Made by a program: the position numbers and the translations under genes. DNA of 64,000 nucleotides, taken from assembly GCA_001414485.1 (NCBI GenBank), contig LLEY01000056.1, positions 1 through 64,000 on the forward strand, written 5' to 3'. The stretch is from Calycina herbarum (Eukaryota > Ascomycota > Leotiomycetes > Helotiales > Pezizellaceae). The notes under the pieces were generated by a model, which saw only the letters and a program-made list of their open reading frames with translations, searched no databases and was not told where the DNA came from. Positions 33,562-45,586 of this stretch are shown one piece after another; the first letter of the stretch is position 1; each line of letters begins with the position of its first letter.

Positions 33562-35262
33562 ATGACAACCCTCCAACCCCGCCCCCCATACTCGGCTGAA
33601 GAGCTCAAAGTTTTATACCCGGAAGGCCTGGAGCTTCAACTCGTCCAAGTCCTCCTCCGCCATGGCGAACGCTCACCAGTCTCCGCTCGTTTCCAGAATG
33701 CCGGTCTGAATGCTTTTGTATATATGCACCTCCAACCTCTTCCTGAATCTTGTGCCACCTCTTGTGTCGCTATGCCACCTCTCATGCAAATCCGCCGAAG
33801 CTATGCTAATGCTATACCATCTAGTGGCCCTATTGTGCAGTAGCAAGGCAAATGGTCAGCGCGACCCAAGAAGGCACCGAATGGACACCCCTCACATGGC
33901 GTAGAAGGATAGAAACATTTGGAGCAGACGATGGCCCAGTCATTGCAACGGGACCTCGAGGAGAAGTAGACTCGGTCTGCAATCTGGGGGAATTGACGGA
34001 TAAGGGACGGGAAACTACATATGCACTGGGCAAACGCTTGCGGCACCTATATGTCGATCAATTGGGCTATATGCCCTCTACCATACAAGATGCAGATATG
34101 ATTTATCTCAGAGCAACACCAATCCCACGAGCGCTCGAGTCTCTGCAGCAAGCATTCTGGGGCATGTATCCAGCTAAACATCGATCAGCAAACCTCCCTC
34201 CTGTCACGATCGTTACGAGAGCGCCTGCAGACGAGACCTTATTCCCCAATGATTCCAATTGTCGAAGATTCGCACAATTGAGCCGAGCATTTGCCCAACG
34301 AACCTCCGATCGTTGGAATAGCACAGACGAGATGGAGTACCTGAATAAATTGCTTAGCAAATGGATGCCAGAAACCAGTAAAAGAGTGGCCGTAGATTCC
34401 CATCCCAGATTGTCTGGTATTATGGATACCATTAATAGTACACTCGCACACGGCCCCGAAACAAGATTACCAAAAGAATTTTACGACGAAAAGGGAAGAG
34501 CTATCATTGAAAAGATTGGTGTAGAGGAATGGTTCAGTGGTTACCAAGAGTCGAAGGAATACCGCCAGCTTGGAATTGGTGGATTGATGGGAGATGTCGT
34601 TTCCCGTATGGCTGGTAGTGTGGAAGGTAATAGTAATGATGGCCATCTTGCAATTGGAGGTAAAGATGGTTCAATGGGTGATGGCAGAGGAGGGGAGAAA
34701 GCAATCAAGCTTGCTATCAGTGGAGGTCACGATACGACGTTGGCTGCTGTTCTTACAAGTCTAGGGGCATTCCAGGGAGAGGCATGGCCACCATATACAA
34801 GTCACATTGCGCTGGAACTGTTCAAGAAGCCAGGAGGATCTGCAACTCCAATTATTGCATCTAAACCTATCAGCACCGAAACAGGATGGTTTGCTAAAAT
34901 ATTTGGCTCCTCAAAACCCACTAACCCCAATCTCGGAATCGCCAGAAAGAAGATGGAGGAACTCGATGATTCTGAGAAATCAAAACTAGAAGGTTACTTT
35001 GTTCGGGTAAGATACAACGATCGAGTGATGCAGATTCCAGGATGCAAACCTATCGGAAAGCACTTGGATGGCGATGACTCTTTTTGTACTTTGTAAGTTT
35101 CCCCATCTTACACTCTTTTGATATGATACTGACAATCGTAGGACCGCATTCAAGACTATTGTTGATAAATTCACTCCCGGACATTGGAAAATGGCCTGTT
35201 TGGATAATCTTGATGTCCCGGCTGGAGCGGCTTTTGAGAAACTTGAGCCTTCCGGGTATTAG
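33562..35262 (+). CDS. histidine acid phosphatase family protein
   Basis: Three exons (33562-33717, 33825-35092, 35142-35262) join to 514 aa. The catalytic motif LLRHGERSPVSARFQ is near residue 35 (RHGxRxP). The splice joins NAF to WPYCAVARQM, which restores the family's YC..AR block and shows the acceptor is the TAG at 33822-33824. Later landmarks are TDKGRETTYALGKRLRHLY, IYLRATPIPRALESLQQAFWGMYP, and the second active-site block LAISGGHDTTLAAVLTSLG with the His-Asp pair. No signal peptide is visible at the chosen start, unlike secreted phytases. An upstream in-frame start region at 33376 would add ~60 unconserved residues. It resembles the acid phosphatase-like (ACPL2-type) group; the substrate is unknown. 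Confidence 0.88.
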
Positions 35263-35742
35263 AACTTATTAAATAGCATGGAGATTTGGCGTTAAGATGT
35301 AGATTTTGTGCTTAGAATATGTAGTTAAATATATATAGATGTGCATTTATAACTAACTTTCTCATCCATCAGAGTGGAGTAGGAGGCATGAAGATTGCAG
35401 CGTGTATCCTCCCAGAAGACAACAAAAGCAGTCGTTATTAGCCCTCTTGTTACAATTTTCCCTCTCGGATAATTAAGCTTTTATTTAGGGCTGGTGGGGT
35501 ATCTTTGTTTCAACACAACGTTCTTATCTCCGATAAGGATCCCGGTCGAGGGATCAATTGCATCATAGTAAGTTCAATGTAAGAGACAACATCAGAAACA
35601 CCTACGCAACCAAACTCCCTAGGAATTATAACTTGACAAAGACTATTACTACCTTCAAGCTCCAAAGCCTCTGCTCCTCATTCTTACCTATCCCCTTCAA
35701 CACCTCCCCGCGTTGAAACGAAACCGGACTGCCTCACTCCAA
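35263..35742. other. intergenic region
   Basis: Holds the acid phosphatase 3' side and the promoter of the next gene. An open frame continues upstream of the ATG at 35743 to 35713 but has no ATG. Nothing else is seen. Confidence 0.5.
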
Positions 35743-36750
35743 ATGGTAGACACAACCTCCTCCTGCGCAACCTGCGCCCAATACCTCCATTCCCTGCCCC
35801 CTATCTACGTAGAGAAAAGCGAGAAGCCTCAAAAGAGCAATGATAGAAAATTAGATTGTTGCGGAAGAGTAATATGTGGGAAGTGTATACAAGTAATATC
35901 TTCCTCTGTCCCAGTGGCGACAAATCAATCCATACCCTTTACTTATACATATTACTCCAGGAAAACTCTAGATTCGGGAGTTATTGTAAGTAATCCCTTT
36001 GCGGAGGGCAAGAATGGAATGCTAATATATCAAGGTCCATTCTGTCAAATCTCCACAACGCCCTCACCCCTCCCCCAAGGCCTCCGCGATCCCCCCTCCT
36101 ACACCCCCCCCTCAACCTCCTTCTCAAAAACAACCCCTCCAACTGCTCCCCCAGAAAATGAGGAACTTCCACCCTACACACCCTGCCCCCATCCCCTCAC
36201 ACAAGAAAAACCCAACACCCCACCAGCAGAAGATACACTCCATTTCCTCGCTCACCCCCACGACACCCTCACCTCCCTCTCCCTCCGCTACGGCGTCCCC
36301 ATCTCCGCTTTACGTTCCTCAAATAATATAACAAGCGATCACCTCCTCCTAGCACGACGAACAATATTGATCCCCGGAGAGTTTTACAAAGAAGGTGTGA
36401 GTTTGTCTCCCAGACCCGTCGAGGGGGAAGAGGAGGAGAGGCGGAAGGCGCTTGTTAGGAGGTGGATGGTTGGGTGTAAAGTTTCTGAGTGAGTCGCCTA
36501 TTTTCTTGCGTAGAGTTTGAGAAGGAAGAAAAGGGCAAGAGAGAGGGAAGTGAGGCTAATTATTATATATAGATACGATGTCGCATTACTATACCTGCAG
36601 CAAGCAGACTACAACCTAGAAGCCGCGATCCTAACCTACAAAGACGACGAGAAATGGGAAAAGGACAACCCACTAGAAGCAAGTAAAAAGGCAAAAGGAA
36701 AACAGAAGCACGATCTGGGAAGGAGGCGATTCACAGGTCAAAGAACATGA
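35743..36750 (+). CDS. cytosolic RING-like zinc and LysM domain protein
   Basis: Four exons (35743-35892, 35961-35985, 36035-36488, 36573-36750) join to 268 aa. The N-terminus has paired cysteines: CATC near residue 7, then LDCCGRVICGKCIQ, then across two splices QENSRFGSYCPFCQIS. This C-x2-C, CC-x4-C-x2-C, C-x2-C layout suggests a RING-like or treble-clef zinc fold. A Pro/Thr-rich linker follows. Then a LysM domain (LHFLAHPHDTLTSLSLRYGV, ISALRSSNNITSDHLLLARRTILIP). The C-terminus has a helical segment, EYDVALLYLQQADYNLEAAILTY, resembling a CUE/UBA-type fold, and a basic tail. There is no signal peptide, so the LysM is intracellular, which differs from secreted chitin-binding LysM effectors. 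Function is unknown. The 25-nt second exon is supported by restoring the CPFC pair in frame. Confidence 0.82.
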
Positions 36751-36876
36751 TTACTTTGATAATAATTCATATTACTACTACATCTTGTGAGATGTTTAAA
36801 ATCTCTGGTCATTCATTCATCACCGGTACCGCTGCTGTACCGTCTTATAATACAAGGTCCAATTCTTCTCCGTCAA

Positions 36877-39800
36877 TCAATATGCTGAACGTGTTCGGAT
36901 ATCCTATTTCCCCAATTAGTAATGGTCATCGAAATCTCCGGGCTGAGTAAACTTACAGAAATCTTCCTCTCAATTTCTCGGACGGACCGGTCCAACTCTC
37001 CAGCAATCATCTGCTTCTTATCCGTAGGTAAGAGGGTATATCGTTCGCACAAATCGCCATCAATCACTCCCTTCACTGGCACATAGTAACTCCTATAAAT
37101 GAGGTGGTCTCTTCCTGCCAATGGCGCATCTTCAGATCTCATATGTTGCTCCAAAGTTTGGAAGAAATCGACATCCTCACGCCCAACAAACGGAATAAGA
37201 ATGCCGAGGGTTCCTTGAAGTCCAGCCCATAACAAGCAGTCCTTACCACCCGCAACAAGATTCGTCTTCTGAATGCTCATTGGGATATCTTGAGGGTAAA
37301 AATGGACCATGAGGGCCAACCGATGAGGAGCCCCTTGTAGGTATTGACGCTCATGTAAAAGGTGGGCACCAGATCCCTCTTCGTCAGCTTCTTCACTTGC
37401 TTTTGTAGGGCAACGAAGAAGCCAGAGGTTTCCAAACTTGTCACCACCCGCAACGGTTTCATAATCGACCATAGTTGTGCATGATGTCCAACGTGCCACA
37501 GTATCGTCAACAAATGGAATAAGCCTATTCTCCTGGAACTTGTAGACGACCATGACAACACTTTCTTGAACATCGCTAACAACGATTCGACTACCCTGGG
37601 TTTGCAAACCAACGATCAAATTGGGAACTACTTCAGCCTGTGCTTTCCGAAGCAACTGTCGCATACCGAGGTCGTAAATTCGAAGGTCTTTGCCAACACC
37701 AGCGAGGAGTCTTCCTTGGAATCCTAACAGAGCCATTGGAGGTTCCTCCACCTTGGTCTTGTGGATAAACTCTATTTCTTTGCCATCTTCGTGGAATCGA
37801 TAGACGTGGATGAAACCAGCCGTCGAAGATCTTGGGCTGACAACCATATCTTTGCCAGTTCCGACAACAAGGAAAACCTCGTCTTCTTGACTGGCAAAAG
37901 AAACAGTTGCCACACTGACGGCTGCTTCGTTATCTTCAAGGTCAATCTTCTGGAGAACCTTTTTCTCGGTAACAGGGTCAACGATAGATATACAAGACGC
38001 CCAGTGACCCCGTCCTCGTGGATAACCAAATTCCTCTGGTGGCAGGACATTGGCATCACCGTTGACAACAGCAGGGTCTTCTAGTAGCTTCGTTTTAGTG
38101 GCGGGTGAAAGAACGTTGTTGTCAGATTCAATGGTGTAGAAGTATGGATGTTCAGGGTGTCGAACGAATCGACGAGGGGTGTATGTAAGAGGTATCGACT
38201 CTTGGAGGAGGTTGTCTGTAAGTTTCTCAATTGAGAAAATTCTTGTGATATAGTTAGCCTCTAATCCTCATAAATATGTGAATATTGGATGTGGTTTTGA
38301 TTTGATATGCTCAGAAGGAACAATTGGAATAATATTTATTCCTCATTCGCCACATTGGACGTAAGAAAGTTTAACGATAAGAAAATCATCATAGCATCTT
38401 GGGGTTGGGAGTTTGACTGTAATTGTTGACATACCTTAGATTTTGACCTTGAATTCCAACCATCCCCTCGGTGCATTGCTCACTGCTGAAATTCCATCCC
38501 CATTCCAGGCCAGGGTAATTGAGAGGGGTGAGCATGAAGCCTTTAGTCACTGGGTCGGAGTAACCAAGCCAAGGTCGAGAACTTAATGCAAGAACTGCAG
38601 TTTGTCCCTGGACTGAGACTCGGAAAAGTTTTGCTGGTTTTGGCCCCAAAAAGCGTGTTCGTGTATCGGAAAGTTCTCCAGTGACCTCATCCAAGACTGT
38701 TCGAAGGTAGACACCAGAGTAGAGGCCAATGTGTAGATAAAGGGTAGATCCTCCTGATGAGGAGTCTGCCATGGCCATAATCGAAAGGGCTGATGGTGCC
38801 GAAGTCAAAGCTTGAACAGACTTGTTTTCTAGGGTAGAGTCTGGGTCGAGACTCAAGATACGAACAGTTGAATCATCACATCCTACGGCGAGAAACTGAC
38901 TTCGAATGCGACCTTCTGGAACCTCTCCAAGACTAAGGCATGTAACAGTGCCACTCATTTCCTTCTTCTCGTCGTACTCCGCAAGAGATCCATCAGAGTC
39001 CATCTCGAAATAGACAATTTCACCAGAGCTCAAGGCAACTGCGACTTGTCGTTCATTTGTTGTTGCAGCAACGATAGAGCGATGTTGTGGAGCAGCCCAC
39101 TCGTTTACACGACGGTCAGCACGAATGTGCCGAATGCCCTTAGGATGAACTTGGATTAATCCATCTTCACCGAGCTGTTGAACTGCCAATGTAGATGCGG
39201 ATGACAAGAAGCCCGTGTCTGTGACTTCTTCTACAGTCTCCCCGATGCTTAACACAAGTGTTCCATTTGAAAATGACAAGATGATATATGCATCGAAGGT
39301 GTCCCCCCGTGTAAGCTTAGTCGTCCAGACAGCCGATGGTATTCCAGGCAATTCTGACTCGACAATCTCGCTGACTTCTAATCCATGCTTCAATGTTCTG
39401 AAGGTACCTCTAGCACCAGTGCCACAGATGGAGTAAATTTGTGGCGCATCTTCTTCTGTGAGGTTTGCCACCTTACAGTCCATCAGAGGGTTCATGGAGT
39501 CAATACTCTCCACCAGACTCAAGTTTTCGGCTGGTCGAGGATGGAAGTAAACAGGGGTATAGGGCTCGGTTGGGTCAGTAGGAAAGTTATCGCTGATGAA
39601 CTCGATTTCTTCATCGTCGTCTCCAAGTTTCTCAAATTGGTAGAACTGGTGGTTTCCAAACTCACTCGCTACGAACAGGAAACCACTCTTGAGAATGCAC
39701 AAGCTTGATGCTACCGGAACCGTGTCGAAATACTTGATTTTTAGACGCTTGACTTCTCCTGTTGGTTGGTCATTCTCGTCCTCAACCATTTCTATAGTAA

Positions 39801-40911
39801 TCTTGAACAGATCTCCATCTTCGGTCTGAAGAAGAAAGAAGAAAGCACCGGCAGCACCTTTCAACTTGTGCATTACACCAGCAACTATCGATCGCTTGCG
39901 TTGGGGATCTTCCGTTGCTCCACGTCGACGGGGGATGGCAACCCGGAAAGCTTCTTGATTAGAATGTCGATATGTGATGTTATCTTCTCCACACACAAGA
40001 ACTCCGCTTGGTCCATCAGTACCGCCAGGGACTTGGAATAGCACGGTAGCTGATCGGTCTACTGGATCTGCCCATTTGCGCACCACGTGGTTCAATCCAA
40101 GATCGAGTTCATAGTACACCAAAGTCTTCTCTATCTCTTCGTATGCTTGACCAGTGGGGTCTTGATCTGAGTCTCCGTAGTCTATTTCAAGGGCTGCAAA
40201 GACAGGATTGGCGTATCCGACATCCAAGGCGACTAATGCAAAAACCAAAGTTTGAGCCTTGTGTGCTTCCAGTGGGGACGAAATAGTAAGCTCAGCTTGC
40301 GAGTTGCGGTTAAGCACATACACAAGTTTGTTTTTCTCCACAGACGCTGTTAGGCATGCACGCCCTTTCGGGTCGACTGCTAGATATTGTCCTGGAATAA
40401 CTCTGCGAACGCCCGACTTTCCAAAGGTTTCGAGATGCAGTCGGTTGAAGCGATTCTGTGCAGGTACGAATTCCACAATTGTGATGCGACCAGAGTCTGA
40501 GGTGATGATGATATAATCTAAATAAATTTCTTTAGCCAAATTCCTCAAGGCTGCCCGCAGGCCTCTCGAATTTCTGTCGACGGCGACAATTCATGGCGGT
40601 GTTTCGGGTGCTGCCAGCCATGCTCATCACTAAGTGGATTTCAAGAGGAGAATATTGAAGGACATACCCTTGTTACTGCCAGCCAGTCTGAATGCTGCGA
40701 TAGCCCTAATGATTCCGAAAACATCGTGCGAAAGAGCGGTGATGATTTTGCCTTGCGATGGATCGGGTCGGTGGAGGGTAAGACGAGAACCAGAAGCCGT
40801 AACAATCTGTTGCTCTTTAGTCCCAGCAAATTGTCCCAGGATGGCCTGGGTGACAGCAGTAGGAGGCTGAACGGTCAAAGAGTACATGAACATGGAGGAG
40901 GTGGTCGCCAT
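36877..40911 (-). CDS. rse1: splicing factor 3B subunit 3 (SAP130) homologue, Rse1
   Basis: Four exons (40911-40668, 40517-38435, 38241-36957, 36903-36877) join to 1212 aa, the usual fungal Rse1 length. It begins [20 protein letters not shown] and contains [53 protein letters not shown] and, after intron 2, [20 protein letters not shown] and [19 protein letters not shown]. The C-terminus is [10 protein letters not shown], coded by a final exon of only 9 codons; the intron before it has a TTACTAAT branch site. Rse1 is a WD-like triple beta-propeller scaffold in the U2 snRNP SF3b complex, contacting Hsh155 and Rds3 for branch-site recognition. It is head-to-head with MSS51 (323 bp apart) and tail-to-tail with the LysM gene (126 bp). 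Confidence 0.97.
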
Positions 40912-41234
40912 GATGTCGGTGGGAGGCCGCGCCTGTCAATGGAAAATAAATAGAAAGGTGGGATTGAAAACCGCTCTCCCCGCTCTCCACGCGCTACTCT
41001 CGAATATTTGGAGGTTGGAAGCTGGCGGCGCAGCTTAAGGTAACTCACATCGAGGTGTTGTCGCAAAACGCGTCGCGAGGGGAACAAGAGAAAATGAAGC
41101 TTGGGGCTAAAATATTACGTAAGCAGGGTCCTCACGTTTTATGGACTCGACCTACTCACGCCATTGCTTGGAGAGAATATACCGAGCTCTTCAGCAATTG
41201 AGGATCCTACGAAACAGCCCAATTGCCCGCAGAG
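40912..41234. promoter_or_regulatory. shared divergent promoter of rse1 and MSS51
   Basis: Only 323 bp separate the two start codons, so both promoters must lie here. A homopurine/homopyrimidine block of alternating CCGCTCTC is at about 40970-40990. No canonical TATA box is clear. Confidence 0.6.
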
Positions 41235-42868
41235 ATGCGAATCTCACCCTCCTTCACCTGCCAAAAGTGCATTCGTGCGCTGAATCACTCACCACATCTT
41301 AGACAAAGCTCTCTGGGGCGACGAACATTCTCTTCCGCAACTCGACATGGCTCGAGCCTACGAAGCATCACTCCCACGGGAGTTCGACCGGCAGAGGGAT
41401 TCTTAGGGAGGAGGGCAGTATCATCAGTTGCGCAGGCGAAAAGCAAGCCGTTTGAACCGCAGAATCCTGGACTATTGTCAACAGAGGAAGCCAAGGCGAG
41501 AGCGTTATTAAAGCCGGACAACCTCTTCCACAAATTCTCCGAATCGCCCTCTCCAGAGATTAGACGAAGGGCCGCATTCATGAAGCAGAATGCTTTCTGC
41601 CCACACCCCGATCACCGTCAAACTCGACTTCCCATGAACCCAGACGACCCCGAGTCAAGGAAATCGACCACAGGAGGATTGGCCCCGGCACACGTCAATT
41701 TCGAGTGTCCAGATTGTGGTATACCAGTTTCTTGCTCAGAGGAGCATTGGGCGGATGACTACGAGTCACATCTAGAGATATGTGATACCCTGAGACAGGC
41801 GAACGAGGATGACCATGACTTGCGATCCGGACGTTTCTTCCCAGAATTCGAATATCCACCAGACCAAATTGAGGAGGCTATGGTCAATATGACGAATTGG
41901 GATACCTTTTTGTTCTCCAGAGAATTTGCTGCTATTAATGACGAAAGAAGCATGCGACAGGCTACGAGACTCTTGACCTATCCCGTCACGGTAGGTAGTG
42001 TTTTGCACGAGTTGAGTCCATATGACATTAAAAAGGGTGGCCGCCTGACGGTCGAGGGATTGAAGAGCTTTAGTGGTATGTATTCCACTTGGTTCTTTTT
42101 CAATATATGCTAAAATATTTAGCTTTACGCTACACTCTCCACCCACCTCGGTCAGGTGGTGGAATGGATATGAAAGGGATCAGGCCGGCCCCTCCTCCAG
42201 TCCGTATATTTATTCTGGGAGCCCGAGCAGAATCCTCTCTCCCGAGAGAAGTCTGGGTGCAGTTGACCCATCTCTTTCCTCGAGTGGCTTTCCACCTAAT
42301 ATTTATTGGCCCTGAGAGTATGACAAACAGAGACGCCGAATTCCCACTCCCTGAGCGGACTCCAGAAAATCCTTTTGGTGCAGTTGTTGAGGGTCGCCTA
42401 ACAAGTCAACTGAAGATTAGCACTTTTGTCGAGTATTATCACACACTACACAAAGCCGGCCATTTCTACCCATATGACCCATATTTCGATTGCTTCATGT
42501 TGTTCCACCCAGGACTTGGACATGCTGCTAGTTCCCATGAGTGGAAAGAAACAATTCCAATGCTATTGGAGACCAAAGTTCCTATCCTTGTTACTGGATA
42601 CACGCAATATGATATGGAACGAGATATCAATTGGGTCAAGGAAACTGTCGGCGGGGAGATGGATATGTTGCTAGAGCCAGGTGAGAACCCCTTTAGAAGT
42701 CTGAGATGGGACATCAGCGACCAGGACCCTCAAGACATTAGTTGTGGAAACTACGGTGTATGGGCGTTTAGAGGCAAGAGGTATGTTCAGCTTCGTTTCT
42801 TTAAACATTTCTCGATGCTAATAATCTACAGATATGAGACGACGAAGAAGGATGGGGCTGAGGAGTAG
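41235..42868 (+). CDS. mss51: MSS51-like mitochondrial translational regulator of COX1
   Basis: Three exons (41235-42075, 42123-42780, 42832-42868) join to 511 aa. The N-terminus is Arg/Ser-rich and suits a mitochondrial presequence, with CQKC at residues 9-12. A zinc-binding region near residue 120-190 has HPDHRQTR, FECPDCGIPVSCSEEHWADDYESHLEICD, a MYND-like cysteine/histidine arrangement. Then RFFPEFEYPPDQIEEAMVNMTNWDTFLFSRE, typical of Mss51, and a C-terminal domain with ALRYTLHPP, IFILGARAESSLP, FHPGLGHA and VLVTGYTQYD. In yeast Mss51 activates COX1 mRNA translation and joins early Cox1 assembly intermediates. Splice phases are consistent at both introns. The COX1 role is taken from the family. 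Confidence 0.87.
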
Positions 42869-43201
42869 ATGCATAGTTATCTTCCTGCAGAATTGGTCTT
42901 GTTGAACGGTATCTACGTGGTGAGTAGCAACCTGTACATTATAAAATAGACAAACCTGTATCATACATTGTAGGATAAAGAGGACTCTAGGTTGGTGAGA
43001 TCACCGAAGCCTTAAATATTACATCCTCTATTGCGGAATGCTACCCAACTCAATTCCGATTATACATGACAGAGAATATTTTGGCTGTATACCTTGCTTG
43101 CTAGCCAGTGAAAGAATCCACAAAATGCTGTCATCGAAATCCCAGCCCCTGCAAAAATAAAATAAAAGCCGAGGCAAACTCCAAGACTTCACCAAACAAC
43201 A

Positions 43202-44321
43202 ATGTCGCTCGAAGTAATTTACGTGACCCGACACGGTGTAAGTAAACCGTTCTTTTTCGATCCAAACTTCACGGGAATATACTAACCTACCTCAGTTCCG
43301 TAGCAATTGGGTAGTAGACACCCAGACTGGAAAATACAGCGCATCCATCCCCTCCCCCACCGGTATTGCGTCAGACCCCGCATTGGCAGGAAAAGGTGTC
43401 GAACAATCCCTCGAACTCGCAGCGCATCTAAAGACCCTCTCCCCACCTATTGAACGATTCTATACCTCCCCGTTTTACCGATGTATACAAACAATCCTTC
43501 CGGCTGTTGAAGCTATCGCGACAACCACAAGCGATCATGAGACGCGTAAAATCCGCGGCGAGAATGGCGTTGGCGAATGGTACGCATGAATACATTGGGA
43601 ATGGGTTAGGGTGGGGAAGAACTATGTTGACGATAACTTTAGGTACGGCATGGCACGATTCGACCATCCGTCACCCGCCGAACCAAAGCTATTGAAGAGT
43701 TTATTTCCACGATACGATGAAGAATACACGCCGGTGATAAAACCAAGTGTCAATGGAGAGACAATCAAGGAGTTACACGATAGAACCGCATATGCGTTAC
43801 AAAGAATTATCGAACAGAGTGATAAAGAGGGGGTAAAGGCCATTGTGATTTGCACACATGCTGCGACGTTAATTGCTGTCGGGAGAGTTCTTACAGGACG
43901 CATGCCAGATGACATCGAAGAGGAGGATTTCAGACCTTTTACCTGTGGTCTTACAACTTTTACCAGAAAATCAAGTGGAAATTCCGGTGAGAAAGAGTTG
44001 GGGCAATGGGGAGGACCTGGAGAGAAAATACCAGCTGTTTCTTGGAGGGAGGGAAATGGTGTCGGGGGAGGATGGAATCTTGTGAAGAGTGGGGATTGTA
44101 GTTTTCTTAGTGGAGGAGAGGAGAGAGGCTGGTAAGTTGCTTCTCATTTTATTCTTGGCCTCCTCAATCAATCTCATGCTAATTTTGATAGGCGGTTTTC
44201 TGGGGACGAATCATTTATACCCGCGCCTGGACAAGCTCCTGCGTTGGATGCTGGATCCGGGCTCGGTGTAATTGTAGAGGGTAAGAAACCTAGTAGTCCG
44301 ACAAATCCATCTAGACTATGA
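43202..44321 (+). CDS. tfc7: histidine phosphatase (phosphoglycerate mutase-like) protein, TFC7/tau55-type
   Basis: Four exons (43202-43237, 43296-43579, 43643-44131, 44192-44321) join to 312 aa. The active-site block YVTRHGFRSNWVVD spans the first intron, and the second catalytic His is in AIVICTHAATLIAVGRVLTG. YTSPFYRCIQTILPAVE and GEWYGMARFDHPSPAEP across splice 2 fit the fungal TFC7 group. The C-terminal half is Gly/Ser/Glu-rich, then ERGWRFSGDESFIPAP, which resembles the region of TFIIIC tau55 that pairs with tau95. Yeast Tfc7 is a TFIIIC subunit for RNA polymerase III promoters; its phosphatase domain may be active. It could instead be a stand-alone phosphatase. Confidence 0.62.
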
Positions 44322-44634
44322 GGATAGAAAGACGACTTGGAAATAATAGATTTATTAGAACAACTCACACTCCGAACTTCTGAGACTTTCAGAACAGATC
44401 CCTGGCGCTTTGAGTCCGCTAGTTTTTTGGTAGTCATATGAAACAAAACAGGAAGCTCAGCAGATATGTATTTCCCTATTCCAAAACTCGATAGAACCTC
44501 GTTCTCAGTTTACCAAGGATATAAACTCGCTGTTTTCCTAATCGGGATGGAATTCTGAACCCTAGCTCCCGCCACAACACATGTTAGTCAAGTCCAGCCC
44601 TTATCCCACCAACCTCTTTAGACAGCTGGTCCTT
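44322..44634. other. intergenic region before the alpha/beta hydrolase pseudogene
   Basis: Holds the TFC7-like 3' side and the upstream region of the hydrolase remnant. An ATG at 44581 is in frame with 44635 and could extend the N-terminus. Nothing else is seen. Confidence 0.4.
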
Positions 44635-45586
44635 ATGCAGCGTATTTATGAAACTCAATCCCCCAACTTCCTGACTTCTTCTCTTCCAACTCTCATCCTC
44701 ATCGGTGGTGGCTGGCATATTCCTGCTACATACTCAAAGCTCACCACTGCTCTCGAAAATTCAGGGTAGAAGTCCACGTGCCTCGTCATCCATCAATGGT
44801 ATGTTTATGTCAAATCCTCTTTGAGTGGAGACTGGAGGTTACTCATGAATCCCGTTTACTGATTGGCCATCTTTACGACAGAACGAAGCTCGTCCTCCAA
44901 CCGCAGACTTATCAACTGATACAGCACACATACGCGAATACGTTGGTAAACTGGTCAACGAAGGCTGCACCGTCGTTGCTCTCTTGCATTCCTATGGTGG
45001 TCAAGTTGGCACGAATGCACTCTATGATATGGGTGTGGAAACTCGGGAGAAGAAAAAATTACCTGGGGGAGTCTCTGATCTTATTTACATGAGCGCTTTT
45101 GCCCTTCCAGAAAACAGTTCAATGGTTGGAAAGGTGGAGGTAATTTCCCCCTTTGAATCTGCTGTGAAGTCTCAGAATGCTAACTCTCTTCTCAATTCAA
45201 AGGAAATGGGCGACGGAGCACTCATGCCCCTCGTTTTCGATTTTGCCGATGATGGTACTGTCATTTGCAGAGATCCGAAGATGATCATTGTCGGTTCAGG
45301 ATCTGACGAGACTGAAATCGATGCCTACGTCTCAAAATTCCTTGTTTGGAATGGGAAGTGTATGTATGGTAACATCGAGCATGCTGCTTGGAGATATATT
45401 CCGGTGTCTTACATCATGGCCACGGAAGACATGTCAGTACCTTTAAGATATCAACAGACTATTGTTGATTATTTGCGAGCACAGGGACGAGATATCAAGA
45501 CTTTTGAGATACAAAGTGGACATTGTCCAAATTTGACGAAAACAGCGGAAGTGGTTGATGCGATCAATGAGGTCGTTAAGAGATGA
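44635..45586 (+). pseudogene. alpha/beta hydrolase with a one-base frameshift
   Basis: The first part, MQRIYETQ..PTLILIGGGWHIPATYSKL, has the oxyanion-type GGGWH start and ends at TAG 44767-44769. The frame that follows, beginning GAAGTCCAC at 44769 (EVHVPRHPSM), is the expected continuation, as if one base were missing from the codon after GGG (44764-44766). After a GT-AG intron (44809-44881) it continues NEARPPTADLSTDTAHIREYV, then HSYGGQVGTNALYDMG with the nucleophile-elbow HSYGGQ. The rest is clean to GHCPNLTKTAEVVDAINEVVKR, where the His is a plausible catalytic base. A removable intron may lie near 45140-45202 but is not needed for frame. Either recent loss or a sequencing error. Confidence 0.7.

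Noticed and set aside
41097..41234. upstream in-frame extension of MSS51
   Set aside because: No ATG before 41235 in frame; the residues upstream are not conserved-looking.
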